In this document: positions 46,136 to 55,536 of the stretch, in pieces
Layout: each line of letters starts with the position of its first letter
How positions within the stretch are numbered: position 1 is the first letter of the stretch
Source: Paracoccaceae bacterium
Lineage (GTDB): Bacteria; Pseudomonadota; Alphaproteobacteria; Rhodobacterales; Rhodobacteraceae
DNA: 64,000 nt
Assembly (NCBI GenBank): GCA_004153385.1
Contig: SDAL01000001.1
Location: 1,691,392-1,755,391 of the forward strand
Reading direction: 5' to 3'
Made by a program: the position numbers and the translations under genes
The notes under the pieces: generated by a model
The model's input: only the letters and a program-made list of their open reading frames with translations
Told to the model about the DNA's origin: nothing
Databases searched by the model: none

Positions 46136-47038
46136 TTAGCTCCGCTTCAGTTTCGGATCGAGCGCGTCACGCAGACCGTCGCCCATCAGGTTGATCGCCA
46201 GAACCGAGATCAGGATCGCCAGACCGGGGAAGGTCACAACCCACCATGCGCGCAAGATAAACTCGCGGGCTTCGGCCAGCATGGTGCCCCATTCGGGCGC
46301 GGGGGGCTGTGCACCCATCCCCAGAAAGCCCAAGGCCGCCGCATCCAGAACCGCCGATGAAAACGACAGTGTTGCCTGAACGATCAGGGGCGCCAGACAA
46401 TTGGGCAGGATGGTTTTGAACATCAGCCTGAGCGGACCGGCGCCCGCCAGCCGCGCGGCGGTGACGTATTCGCGGTTCTTTTCGCCCATGACGGCGGCGC
46501 GGGTCAGGCGTGCGAAATGCGGCTGGTAGACAATGGCAATGGCGATCATCGCATTGGTCAGACCCGGCCCCAGGATCGCCACCAGCACAAGCGCCAGCAA
46601 AAGCGACGGGAAGGCCAGAATGATATCCATGACCCGCATGATCACCGTATCGACCCATTTGCCGCAATAGCCCGCGATCAGCCCCAGGATAATGCCACCT
46701 GTCAGCGCGACCAGTACCACGACCACGCCGATAAACAGCGAATAGCGCGAGCCGAAGATCAGCCGCGACAGGACATCGCGGCCCACCGCATCGGTGCCCA
46801 GCAAAAAGCGCGGATCGGCACCATCGGACCAGAACGGCGGCACCAGAAGGGCGTCGCGATATTGCAGCGTGGCGGAATGCGGCGCGACAAGGGGGGCGAA
46901 TATCGCCACCAGCACCAGCAGCGTGAAGACACACAAGCCCACCACCGCGCCTTTGTTGCGGCGGAAATCGAACCAGAAATCCGCGATCATTTTACGACGG
47001 ATCTGGCCGTCGGTCAGTTGGAGGGATGTATCGCTCAT
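46136..47038 (-). CDS. dppC: Dipeptide ABC transporter permease DppC
   Basis: This 300-residue inner-membrane permease has the N-terminal helix typical of OppC/DppC, the segment FLLGTDAVGRDVLSRLIFGSR and the EAA loop YVTAARLAGAGPLRLMFKTILPN. It overlaps dppB by ATGA-type coupling (47035-47038). Confidence 0.93.
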   Translation of the reverse strand: MSDTSLQLTDGQIRRKMIADFWFDFRRNKGAVVGLCVFTLLVLVAIFAPLVAPHSATLQYRDALLVPPFWSDGADPRFLLGTDAVGRDVLSRLIFGSRYSLFIGVVVVLVALTGGIILGLIAGYCGKWVDTVIMRVMDIILAFPSLLLALVLVAILGPGLTNAMIAIAIVYQPHFARLTRAAVMGEKNREYVTAARLAGAGPLRLMFKTILPNCLAPLIVQATLSFSSAVLDAAALGFLGMGAQPPAPEWGTMLAEAREFILRAWWVVTFPGLAILISVLAINLMGDGLRDALDPKLKRS

Positions 47039-48042
47039 TTGTGGCGGATCCTTGGGTTGATGAAACCATAGGTCAGGTCAACAAGCAGGTTCACGATCAT
47101 CACCATGCCGGCGATGAGCAAAAGCCCTGATTGGACCACCGGATAATCGCGGCGTGAAATGGAATCGATCATCCATTTGCCGACACCCGGCCAAGAGAAA
47201 ATGGTTTCTGTCAGGATGGCACCGGCCATCAGCAGGCCGACTTGCAGGCCGATTGTGGTGATCACCGGCACCATGGCATTGCGCAAGGCGTGCACCATAA
47301 CCACGCGTTTTGCGGGCAGGCCCTTGGCGCGGGCGGTGCGCACGTAATCCTCGCCCATCACCTCGAGCATGGCCGAGCGGGTCTGGCGTGCGATCACCGC
47401 AAGCGGGATGGTGGCCAGCACGATCGCAGGCAGCACCAGATGCGACAGCGCGGAGCGGAACGCCCCCGACTGGCCCGATAGCAGACTGTCGATCAGCATG
47501 AAGCCGGTCGGGGTGTCAAAGTAGAACATCAGCGACATGCGCCCCGACACAGGCGTCCAGCCCAAAGTGCCGGAGAAAAAGATGATGAGCAAAAGCCCCC
47601 ACCAGAAGATCGGCATGGAAAAGCCCACAAGGGCGGCAGTCATCGAGATCTGGTCGAACCACGATCCGCGTTTGATCGCGGCCAGAACGCCCACCGGCAC
47701 ACCGATCAGCGTGGCGAGAACAATCGCGCAAAACGCCAGCTCCAGCGTGGCGGGGAACAGGGTTAGAAATTCGTCCAGAACGGGTTTCTTGGTGACCAGA
47801 GAATTGCCGAAATCCCCATGTGCAAGGCGCACGAGAAAATCGAAATACTGTTCCCATATGGGGCGGTCGAAACCAAGCTGGGCGGACAGCTGGGCATGGC
47901 GTTCGGGGCTGATGCCGCGTTCGCCCGCCAGAAGCGTGACCGGATCGCCCGGCAGCACCCGAACAAAGCCGAAGGCGACAATCGTGATCCCCAGCAGCGT
48001 GGGCACCAGATAGAGTAATTTGTTGAAGATGAAGCGGATCAT
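47035..48042 (-). CDS. dppB: Dipeptide ABC transporter permease DppB
   Basis: This 335-residue permease partner opens MIRFIFNKLLYLVPTLLGITIVAF, followed by VRVLPGDPVTLLAG. The EAA loop is YVRTARAKGLPAKRVVMVHALRNAMVPV. It is separated from dppA by 109 bases that hold a GC hairpin and a tandem repeat. Confidence 0.93.
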   Translation of the reverse strand: MIRFIFNKLLYLVPTLLGITIVAFGFVRVLPGDPVTLLAGERGISPERHAQLSAQLGFDRPIWEQYFDFLVRLAHGDFGNSLVTKKPVLDEFLTLFPATLELAFCAIVLATLIGVPVGVLAAIKRGSWFDQISMTAALVGFSMPIFWWGLLLIIFFSGTLGWTPVSGRMSLMFYFDTPTGFMLIDSLLSGQSGAFRSALSHLVLPAIVLATIPLAVIARQTRSAMLEVMGEDYVRTARAKGLPAKRVVMVHALRNAMVPVITTIGLQVGLLMAGAILTETIFSWPGVGKWMIDSISRRDYPVVQSGLLLIAGMVMIVNLLVDLTYGFINPRIRHK

Positions 48043-48049
48043 GGTCCTG

Positions 48050-48110
48050 CCTTATGACCTGTGGCCTTATGACCTGTGGCGCGCGGACGGTGTGCTCCGC
48101 CCGCGCGCCA
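48050..48110 (-). repeat. Tandem 15-bp repeat and GC hairpin between dppA and dppB
   Basis: CCTTATGACCTGTGG is perfectly duplicated head to tail (48050-48064 and 48065-48079). It overlaps a stem of TGGCGCGCGG/CCGCGCGCCA (48077-48086 and 48101-48110, loop 14). The site fits an intercistronic hairpin that protects dppA mRNA and reduces expression of the downstream genes, which would raise binding-protein levels. Confidence 0.6.
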
Positions 48111-48151
48111 CGCTGGTCTTGTTGATTGATATTAGAACGGCCGTGTCGGGG

Positions 48152-49756
48152 TCAGTCGACCAGATCGACCGTTTCGAAGGTGAAATCACCCAAAGGACTG
48201 ATGACGAAACCTTCGACATTTTTCTGCATCGGCACATATTGGACCGAATGCGCGATGGTCAGCCACGGGGCTTGCTCTTTGAAGATCACCTGAGCTTGTT
48301 CGTAAAGCTTCGTGCGCTCCGCCTGATCGGTGGTTTGCTTGGCTTGGGCGAGCAGATCGGAAAACTCCTCGTCACACCATTGCGAGCGGTTGGATCCGCC
48401 CTCGCCGGTGGCCGCACAGCTGAGCAGAACCGACAGGAAGTTGTCGGGATCCCCGTTGTCGCCGGTCCAGCCCATGATCACCGCACCGTCGCGATCAACC
48501 TCTGTGGAGCGTTGCAGATATTCGCCCCACTCATAGGACACGATTTCCGCGTTCACGCCGACCTTGGACAGGTCTTCCTGCATCATTTCCGCTGTGCGGC
48601 GCGCGTTGGGCATATAGGGGCGCTGCACCGGCATTGCCCAGATTTTCATATCGAGGTTTTCCACACCCGCATCGGCCAGCATCTGCTTTGCGGCCTCGGG
48701 ATCGTAGGAATCGTCTTCGATCGCGTCGTTATACGACCACATGGTCGGCGGGATCGGGTTTTTGGCAACTTCGCCCGCGCCTTGGAAGACGGCGTCGATG
48801 ATCGCGTCTTTATTGATCGCCTTGTTGATCGCCTTGCGGACATTCACATCGTCAAACGGGGCCATGGTGGTGTTGTAGGCCATATAGGCCACGTTCAGAC
48901 CCGGCTGGTGATCGAGCTTCAGGTTATCGTCATTGCGCACCGTTTCCAGATCGGCGGGCGAGGGGTAGGGCATCAGCTGGCATTCGTTGGCCTGAAGGCG
49001 CTGCAGACGCACGGAGGCCTCTGGCGTGATCGCAAAGACCAGATCGTCGATCTTGGGGGCGGTGCCCCAGTAATCGGCGTTTTTCTTGTAGCGGATGACC
49101 GCGTCCTGCTGGTAGGCCACGAACTGGAACGGGCCGGTGCCGACGGGCACATTGTTCATCTGGGCCATGTTGTCGTTTTCGGCCAGCGTATCGGCATATT
49201 CTTTCGACATGATCGACATGAATGGCATGGCGATATTGGCGATGAACGGAGCCTCTGGGCGCGAGAGCGTGATCTTGACCGTCATGTCATCGACTTTGTC
49301 GATGCTGGCGATCAGGTCCGCCATTTCCATCGCGCTGTAATATTCATATGTCACACCGGGAATATACTGGTGCCACGGGTTTTCGGCATCGCCCTGACGC
49401 TCGAAGCTGAAGATCACATCGTCTGCGTTCATCTCGCGCGTGGGGGTGAACCCGTCGACGGAGTGGAATTTGACGCCCGGACGCAGGTGGAAGGTGTATT
49501 CCAGACCGTCATCGGAGACGTCCCAGCTTTCGGCCAGACCGGGCTCGACCTCGGTGCCGCCTTTTTTGAACTCGGTCAGACGGTTGAAAACCGTATGGGC
49601 TGCGGCATCAAATGTCGTGCCGGAGGTATAGGGCGCCGGATCGAACCCTTCGGGTGACGCCTCAGAGCAATAGACGAAGGTTTTGGACAGCGCGGGCGCG
49701 GCGGTGCCAAGCGCGATGATCGATGCAGCCATCAGGCTGCGCGTCAGAACAGACAT
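48152..49756 (-). CDS. dppA: Periplasmic dipeptide-binding protein DppA
   Basis: This 534-residue type II peptide-binding protein has a Sec signal peptide (SLMAASIIALGTAAPALS). The mature start is KTFVYCSEASPEGFDPAPYTSGTTFDAAAHTVFNRL, a strong DppA signature. The start at 49756 has GGGGA six bases upstream; the frame is open further upstream but has no family match. It is the first gene of dppABCDF and has its own promoter region above 49760. Confidence 0.93.
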   Translation of the reverse strand: MSVLTRSLMAASIIALGTAAPALSKTFVYCSEASPEGFDPAPYTSGTTFDAAAHTVFNRLTEFKKGGTEVEPGLAESWDVSDDGLEYTFHLRPGVKFHSVDGFTPTREMNADDVIFSFERQGDAENPWHQYIPGVTYEYYSAMEMADLIASIDKVDDMTVKITLSRPEAPFIANIAMPFMSIMSKEYADTLAENDNMAQMNNVPVGTGPFQFVAYQQDAVIRYKKNADYWGTAPKIDDLVFAITPEASVRLQRLQANECQLMPYPSPADLETVRNDDNLKLDHQPGLNVAYMAYNTTMAPFDDVNVRKAINKAINKDAIIDAVFQGAGEVAKNPIPPTMWSYNDAIEDDSYDPEAAKQMLADAGVENLDMKIWAMPVQRPYMPNARRTAEMMQEDLSKVGVNAEIVSYEWGEYLQRSTEVDRDGAVIMGWTGDNGDPDNFLSVLLSCAATGEGGSNRSQWCDEEFSDLLAQAKQTTDQAERTKLYEQAQVIFKEQAPWLTIAHSVQYVPMQKNVEGFVISPLGDFTFETVDLVD

Positions 49757-50102
49757 GTATTTCCCCTGTGAAAATTGCGCCCAGCACGGTTTCTGTGACC
49801 GATTTTTGCCAGATGCGTGATCAGATTTGATCATTTAATCAAACTGCCGTGAATTTAGCCCAATGCGATAATTTCGCAAGAGTTTCTGAAAAACGTGAAC
49901 AGGGCTTACCTTATTGGAATAATCTTTCGCCGGTTTGTGTGTACGGGGGAGAAAATTGCATAAATTTTAAGCAATCTGACATTTTCAGCAAGACATGTGT
50001 CGGCGGCGTGGGGTGGGGCGGCGGCGCATGGATATGCCAGACAGACAAACGCCCCCCGACATGTGCCGGAGGGCGGGAATCATGAACGCCCCCAAGGCGG
50101 TG
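49757..50102. promoter_or_regulatory. dppA promoter region and rutG 3' region
   Basis: No gene. The AT-rich 49790-49990 segment should hold the dppA promoter. A hairpin GCCCCCCG/CGGAGGGC (50051-50074) with a weak T-rich flank on the minus strand could terminate the RutG-like gene that ends at 50103. Confidence 0.45.
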
Positions 50103-51410
50103 TCAATCTGGCGCTTTGCGGGTGTCGGCGGGGGTGGCGGCGCGGCCGATCCCCAGCAGTTGATAGGTGATGAGGGCTGCGAGTGTGGCCGTGCCGATAC
50201 CGCCAATCGCGAATTCCCCGAAGGTGATCGAAAAATCGCCGGCGCCCAGTACCAAGGTGATGCCCACCGTGAACAGGTTGCGCGGATCGGCGAAATCCAC
50301 CTTGTTATCCACCCAAAGCCGCGCCATCGCCGCTGCAATCAGCCCGAAGACGGCCACAGACAGCCCCCCCAGTACCGGCGCGGGAATGGTGCGCAACAGC
50401 GCGCCGAATTTGGGCGAAAACCCCAGAAGGATCGCGATGAAGGCGGCAATCACAAAGATAAGCGTGGAAAACACGCGCGTGACAGCCATCACGCCCATAT
50501 TCTCGACATAGGTGGTCACGCCTGTGCCGCCGCCTGCGCCCGAGATCATTGTGGCCAGCCCGTCACCTATAAAGCCGCGCCCGACATAGCCATCCAGATT
50601 GCGTCCGGTCATGGCACCGATTGCTTTGATATGGCCAAGATTTTCGGCCACCAGAATAAGGGCGACAGGCGCCAGAAGCATAATCGCACGGGGCGAGAAC
50701 TCGGGGCGGTGAAATTGCGGCATGCCCAGCCACGGTGCGGCGCGAAGCTGGGTGAAATCGATAGGGGGGAGCAGGCCCGCCCCATTGCCCAGCACCAGAA
50801 CCGCGACATAGCCGACCGCAATCCCGAACAGGATCGACACGCGCCGCGTGGCAACCGTGCCGTAGGTGGAGGCCAGCGCAACCGTGCATAGGGTGATGAA
50901 AGCGACCGCCATATGGGGGCCGGTTCCTTCGACGCCCTGCACGGCCACCGGCGCAAGATTAAGCCCGATTGCGGCCCCGATCGCGGCGGTGACCGCAGGC
51001 GGCATGAGTTTTTCGATCCATCCTGTACCGGTCATCTGGACGATGATCCCGATCAGGACATAAAGCGCGCCGCAGGCCACGATCCCGCCCAAAGCCGCCC
51101 CTATATCTGGATTGGGGCCGGTGCCGGCGTAGCCTGTGACCGCAATAACCCCTGCGATAAAGGAAAACGAGGAGCCAAGATAGCTGGGCACCCGTCCGGC
51201 GGTGCATATGAAGAACACAAGCGTGCCGATACCGGAGAAGAGTATGGCCAGATTCGGATCGAACCCCATCAGAAGCGGCCCCAGAATGGTCGAGCCTGAC
51301 ATCGCCACGAGGTGCTGCACCCCCATCGGTACGCCTGACGCCCATGGCAGCCGTTCGTCCGGCATTACAACACTCTCACGCGACACTCGCCACTTCGGGA
51401 AATACCACAT
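50103..51410 (-). CDS. Uracil/pyrimidine permease, RutG-like (NCS2 family)
   Basis: This 435-residue nucleobase:cation symporter has 12-14 helices. It resembles RutG along its length: the N-terminal MWYFPKWRV..PDERLPWASGVPMGVQHLVAMSG, VPSYLGSSFSFI, LMPPAVTAAIGAAIGLNLAPVAV, APVALILVAENLGHIKA, VGRGFIGDGLATM and FGLIAAAMARLWVDN. I start it at 51410, where AGGAG lies about six bases upstream. No other rut (pyrimidine catabolism) genes are near, so uracil uptake is the safe description. Confidence 0.9.
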   Translation of the reverse strand: MWYFPKWRVSRESVVMPDERLPWASGVPMGVQHLVAMSGSTILGPLLMGFDPNLAILFSGIGTLVFFICTAGRVPSYLGSSFSFIAGVIAVTGYAGTGPNPDIGAALGGIVACGALYVLIGIIVQMTGTGWIEKLMPPAVTAAIGAAIGLNLAPVAVQGVEGTGPHMAVAFITLCTVALASTYGTVATRRVSILFGIAVGYVAVLVLGNGAGLLPPIDFTQLRAAPWLGMPQFHRPEFSPRAIMLLAPVALILVAENLGHIKAIGAMTGRNLDGYVGRGFIGDGLATMISGAGGGTGVTTYVENMGVMAVTRVFSTLIFVIAAFIAILLGFSPKFGALLRTIPAPVLGGLSVAVFGLIAAAMARLWVDNKVDFADPRNLFTVGITLVLGAGDFSITFGEFAIGGIGTATLAALITYQLLGIGRAATPADTRKAPD

Positions 51411-52289
51411 TCTCATCTCCTATCCTCGATGCCTTGTTTTGCGGTGCAATATCACGCCGCGCAAGATCCAGAGGTGCTGCAGCGCGGATCTGCGTGACAA
51501 AAGCAAAGCGTGCTTGGAGAAAGTTATGACATATGACTTGCCGCAGATGTCATGGAAATCGGCACCTACATCATGGCGGCCGGCGAGGTGAACTCAGTCA
51601 GGCGCTTTTGGAATATTGTTCTGCATTTCTATCTGACAATAGGAATAATTCCTACGACATGCACATTGAATAAATTAGTTTTTTTATTTAATGTTAATCT
51701 TTAATTAACCTTTTATAATTTTTAATATTGAGTGATTGCTCAAAATTAAAACCATAAATCAGAAAATAGGTTTTAATACCTATTGATTAAATATCGCGCC
51801 GGATTTTTTGAGAGTATGGCGTAGAAATGTGATGCAGAAGCATCCTGAGTCAATAAATAAAGAATGGCTTTTTGTTAATGAAGCACCGCGCTAGGGCGGA
51901 TGTGTGGCTGATCTTATGTTGCTTTGATCAGATGAGACGCATCCAGCACGCTCGCAACGTGTAAGATAACAAATGATAAGAATATGTTTTCGGGATATGC
52001 CGCCAGGGGACTTTTCTGCAGCCGAATGTCTTCAGCAGTCGTAAGGGCGTTGTGCACACGGGCAACAGACACGTACTTAGCGCGCCAGACAGGATCATCT
52101 ACTTCATACACTGACGAAATGCGATGAGTGTGGACGCTAAAGCCCTGTTTCAGGCTTTGGTAGGTGCAGTATCTACACGCGCGCGTGTGGCTGCAGACCA
52201 GATGTAGCGAGTGTTTGCACGTCGCGATGGCAACCCTGTGCAATCGCGCCATGGAGTTTTTGTAGCACGATCGCGTTTTTGAGGGAGAG
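51411..52289. other. AT-rich gap with a doubtful small reading frame
   Basis: Nearly 880 bases. The part 51640-51860 is strikingly AT-rich for this genome. A 112-residue open frame at 51914-52252 (minus) has no recognised family, no clear ribosome site and unusual composition, so I do not call it a gene. This looks like foreign or decayed DNA. Confidence 0.4.
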
Positions 52290-52724
52290 TCAGGTAATTT
52301 TGTGCAATAGACTGATGAGCTGGTGTCGTTCTTGCTCGGTCAACGGGGATAGGGTTTCGACTGTAACCGTTTTCATCTTCGGAAGCATACCGTCCAGAAC
52401 GGCCCGGCCCTTGGCTGTGGTTGAGAGCATATAGCGACGTCTATCTATTTGATCACGCTTGCTTTCTATTAATCCACGCGCGACAAGGCGCGAAACGACA
52501 CCCTTGGTCGTCGCCGCATCCATGGCAACCAAACGGCCAAGCGCGTTCTGTGAGACCTGTCCGGGCTCGATTGCAAGCCTGTACAGTGTTAGAAATTGCA
52601 TGGATGTTAATTGATCTCTGGCATGTTCAGCGAATATCGATGTGTGTCGCTGATAGGCTTTACGCAAAATAAAACCAGCCTGCTCCTCAAGGTTGTAATC
52701 GGTATCGTCAATTAATAGTGGCAT
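52290..52724 (-). CDS. MarR-family transcriptional regulator
   Basis: This roughly 144-residue winged-helix regulator contains SMQFLTLYRLAIEPGQVSQNALGRLVAMDAATTKGVVSRLVARGLIESKRDQIDRRRYMLS, the MarR DNA-binding core including the DxRR wing, plus flanking dimerisation helices. An ATG at 52724 is chosen; a GTG at 52745 adds seven residues, and both lack a clear ribosome site. It is isolated in an AT-rich segment with no target gene beside it. Confidence 0.85.
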   Translation of the reverse strand: MPLLIDDTDYNLEEQAGFILRKAYQRHTSIFAEHARDQLTSMQFLTLYRLAIEPGQVSQNALGRLVAMDAATTKGVVSRLVARGLIESKRDQIDRRRYMLSTTAKGRAVLDGMLPKMKTVTVETLSPLTEQERHQLISLLHKIT

Positions 52725-52745
52725 ACGAAAGACTTTCGGTTTCAC

Positions 52746-53759
52746 GATTGATGCGAGACCAACTGGCAGTCTCAGGCAATGTGGGTTTTTATATATCTAC
52801 TGGGCATAAACGAGCCTTGCCAATGCTGCTTTGAACAGCATCTGTATATATGCTTATATTTTATTCATTTAATTATGCAAATATAGTTTTTTAGCCACGA
52901 TAAAAAAATTATGCGTAAATTAATGATATTCGACAATGGGAGATAAGCATGCCTGTTGTGACCTAAGGTAAACTGTCCAGGCGTGGTCTTAGATCAACTT
53001 TTTAGGTACAAAAGCATTAAAAATTATAAACTAAAAAAATCTCGTTTGATCACTTGATGCGGCATTGGGTCACAGCATGACATACTGCTTCCAAACGCGC
53101 GGTGTAAGGAAGATAGCTGTTGTATGATCACACTGAAACCACACGAAAATTTGGATAAATTTCATCGGATGTATTGTAATATTATTCAAATTTTCAAACT
53201 TAAATTATTGAAATTTATATGTTAATTATTTGTTGTGAAATCTATCTTTGATGCTTGTTTGTATGATGATAAAATAGGTGACCTATGGTAATCTATGGGT
53301 CGGTTGCGTCACCGCAATCAATGCATGTTACGCAATTACGCAATTACGAAATCGAATGGTCGAAAATCACTTGGCCCCAAGGGGGATGTTCAAGTCGTGT
53401 GGTCGCCGGTGACTGATGAGCATCAGCAGCTGCGTCGTTATCGTGTACGTTTTATAGTATGTTGTAAATTTATCACACATGCGGCATGTCTGATCGGCGA
53501 TTTGATCCTTCGTCGTGTAACTCACACCTATGTGATGGCGATTCTGTCGAGGGGTGCCTTTCGATTGCGGCCTTGCGTTCGGGGAACGGAATTGTGCGCT
53601 GTTCCGTTCGCCTTCCTGTGCCCCGAAAACGTCGCAGGCCACCCGTGAACCCTGCGGAACAGGTTTGCGTAAAGGCGCGCCGCGCGCGTGCACAATATGC
53701 AGACATCCCGGCCGCCTTCGAGTAAGGGTGTCGGGGCAAACCGTTCGGGAGAGGTGACG
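52746..53759. other. AT-rich non-coding kilobase
   Basis: About 1 kb without a supportable gene. From 52800 to 53300 it is very AT-rich with many short A/T runs. A small tandem repeat, ACGCAATT, occurs near 53330. A 117-residue frame at 53295-53648 (plus) has no family features. The SSS operon promoter should lie in the last 200 bases. Confidence 0.4.
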
Positions 53760-53945
53760 ATGCTACGCAAATCTGCGCTGGGTTTAATGGCTGTGGTCAT
53801 CGTGGCCTGCTACGCCGTGCCGTTTCTTTGGATCGGGGACACCCCGCGATGGACCGGCAGCTTCCTGTTTTGGTGCCTCGCCGGAGTGGCGGTCATCGTG
53901 CTGAATGCCGCCGCGATGGCGGGTTTTCGCGAGGATAAGCAATGA
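53760..53945 (+). CDS. Small two-helix membrane protein, symporter partner
   Basis: This 61-residue protein has two hydrophobic segments (ALGLMAVVIVACYAVPFLWIG and FLFWCLAGVAVIVLNAAAMAGF) and charged ends. It overlaps the SSS symporter start by ATGA. Small membrane proteins encoded directly before SSS symporters are a recurring pattern and may aid assembly. GAGAGGTG precedes the ATG. No family name is claimed. Confidence 0.72.
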   Translation: MLRKSALGLMAVVIVACYAVPFLWIGDTPRWTGSFLFWCLAGVAVIVLNAAAMAGFREDKQ

Positions 53946-55390
53946 CCACTGCATATGTGCTTGCAGGTATTGCATGTTATATTGTGGCATCGCTTTGCGT
54001 GGCGTGGCTGTCGCGCAGCGGCACCTCGGCCACGATGTCGCAGTATTTTCTGGGTGATCGGGCGATGGGTGGGGTCGTCTCGGCGTTGAGCTATTCGGCC
54101 ACAACCTATTCCGCGTTCATGATGGTGGGGCTTGCGGGGCTAACCTATAAGGGGGGTGTCGGGGCCCTTGGTTTCGAGATTGTCTATTTCGCGGGCGTAT
54201 CGCTTGTGGCGGTGTTCGGGCCGCGGTTCTGGGCCGTGGGGCGGGCGCATGGCTATATCACACCGTCCGAGATGCTGGGCCATCGCTACGGTTCGCGTTG
54301 GGTGGCAATTGCGGCGGCGCTCACCAGCCTTGTGTTTCTTATTCCCTATTCGGCGGTGCAACTGTCAGGGGTGGGCTATCTGTTATCGGGCATGACGGAT
54401 GGCGGCATCTCTTTCGGGGCCGGTATCATGGTGGCCACTGCACTGGCCATCGTCTTCTCCTATATTGCGGGGATACGGTCGGTTATGTGGACCGACAGCT
54501 TGCAGGCATTGATGATGATCACAGCCTCGCTGTTGGTGGCGGTGCTGGTGGTCGAGCGGCTTGGTGGATTTGCGGCGATGTTTGCCCATATCACCGAGAC
54601 ACGGCCAGAGATGTTGCAAGTGCCCGGGCCGGGGCTCTTCAGCTTTCCAACCTTTCTGGGGCTGACACTGCCGTGGTTTTTCTTTTCCATTTCCAATCCG
54701 CAGGTCAGCCAGCGGCTGTTCATGCCCGCCAGTCTGGTCCAGATGCGCAAGATGCTGCTTTTGTTTTTGTGCTTCGGATTGGTCTACACGGTGGTGTCGG
54801 TGGTGTGGGGGTTCTCTGCTCTTGTGGCCTTCCCAGAGCTGGAGCGCCCTGATCTGGCCACATCGTCCTTGCTTGCGTCCGAACTGGTGCCGCCCGTTCT
54901 GGGGGTCATTGTGATGGTCGGTATTCTGGCGGCAGCGGTGTCCACGATCGATTCCATCCTTTTGACACTCGGTGCGATTTTCGCGCGCGACGTATATGCC
55001 AATCTGGGTGGATCGCGTCAGGATGCGCACCAGCTTCGGATTGGTAAACTGGTGATCCCTGTCATCTGCGGTCTGGCGATGATATTTGCCTCGCTTGAAC
55101 TATCGATGATCGCGATCCTGTCTGTGGCGGCGTCGGCGGGGCTTGTGGTGGTGGTGCCCTCTATCATCGGGGCGTTCTTCTGGCGGCGGGCCACGGCGGC
55201 GGGGGCGCTTGCGTCGATCTGTGGCGGGGTCATATTCGTGTTGTGGATGTATCTTTCGGGCAATGCGCTGTGGGGATTGAATGCGGGTGTGCTGGGGCTT
55301 CCGGTCGCTTCAGTCCTGTTTGTGGCCGTCAGCCTGTTGACCCGGCCACAGTCCGGCCCGCTGCCTGAGGGGTTTTTGCGCGCACGCTAG
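53942..55390 (+). CDS. Sodium:solute symporter family (SSS) protein
   Basis: This 482-residue sodium-coupled transporter has about 13 helices. SSS landmarks are MSQYFLGDRAMGGVVSALSYSATTYSAFMMVGL, RYGSRWVAIAAAL, WTDSLQALMMITASL, and AAAVSTIDSILLTLGAIFARDVY. This branch resembles pantothenate/monocarboxylate-type carriers, but the substrate cannot be assigned. It is translationally coupled to a small membrane protein and followed by an unrelated chemoreceptor gene. Confidence 0.9.
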   Translation: MTTAYVLAGIACYIVASLCVAWLSRSGTSATMSQYFLGDRAMGGVVSALSYSATTYSAFMMVGLAGLTYKGGVGALGFEIVYFAGVSLVAVFGPRFWAVGRAHGYITPSEMLGHRYGSRWVAIAAALTSLVFLIPYSAVQLSGVGYLLSGMTDGGISFGAGIMVATALAIVFSYIAGIRSVMWTDSLQALMMITASLLVAVLVVERLGGFAAMFAHITETRPEMLQVPGPGLFSFPTFLGLTLPWFFFSISNPQVSQRLFMPASLVQMRKMLLLFLCFGLVYTVVSVVWGFSALVAFPELERPDLATSSLLASELVPPVLGVIVMVGILAAAVSTIDSILLTLGAIFARDVYANLGGSRQDAHQLRIGKLVIPVICGLAMIFASLELSMIAILSVAASAGLVVVVPSIIGAFFWRRATAAGALASICGGVIFVLWMYLSGNALWGLNAGVLGLPVASVLFVAVSLLTRPQSGPLPEGFLRAR

Positions 55391-55536
55391 GTATGCCCCC
55401 CCTGATTGCATCACCAAAAGGGGGGATAAAGCCGAATATCGCGGTTTTTTTTTCCACAATCGCAAAGGATCCTTAATCCGAATCATACACCTTGAGCCAA
55501 AGCGCCCGACCCCGGGCATGATCTCAAGGAGTATCG

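Noticed and set aside
48020..49657. A 545-codon plus-strand frame over dppA
   Set aside because: Antisense shadow of dppA with His/Arg-rich composition and no family features.
51914..52252. 112-residue hypothetical protein
   Set aside because: No ribosome site, no family resemblance and Cys/His-rich random-looking composition in a decayed AT-rich region.
53295..53648. 117-residue hypothetical protein
   Set aside because: No motifs and low-quality start; overlaps other equally unlikely frames on both strands.
55396..55453. C-run/G-run hairpin and a nine-T run before the chemoreceptor gene as a terminator
   Set aside because: The stem is a homopolymer pair with a 17-base loop and the T run is about 20 bases beyond it, so it is a poor terminator; it may still end the SSS transcript.
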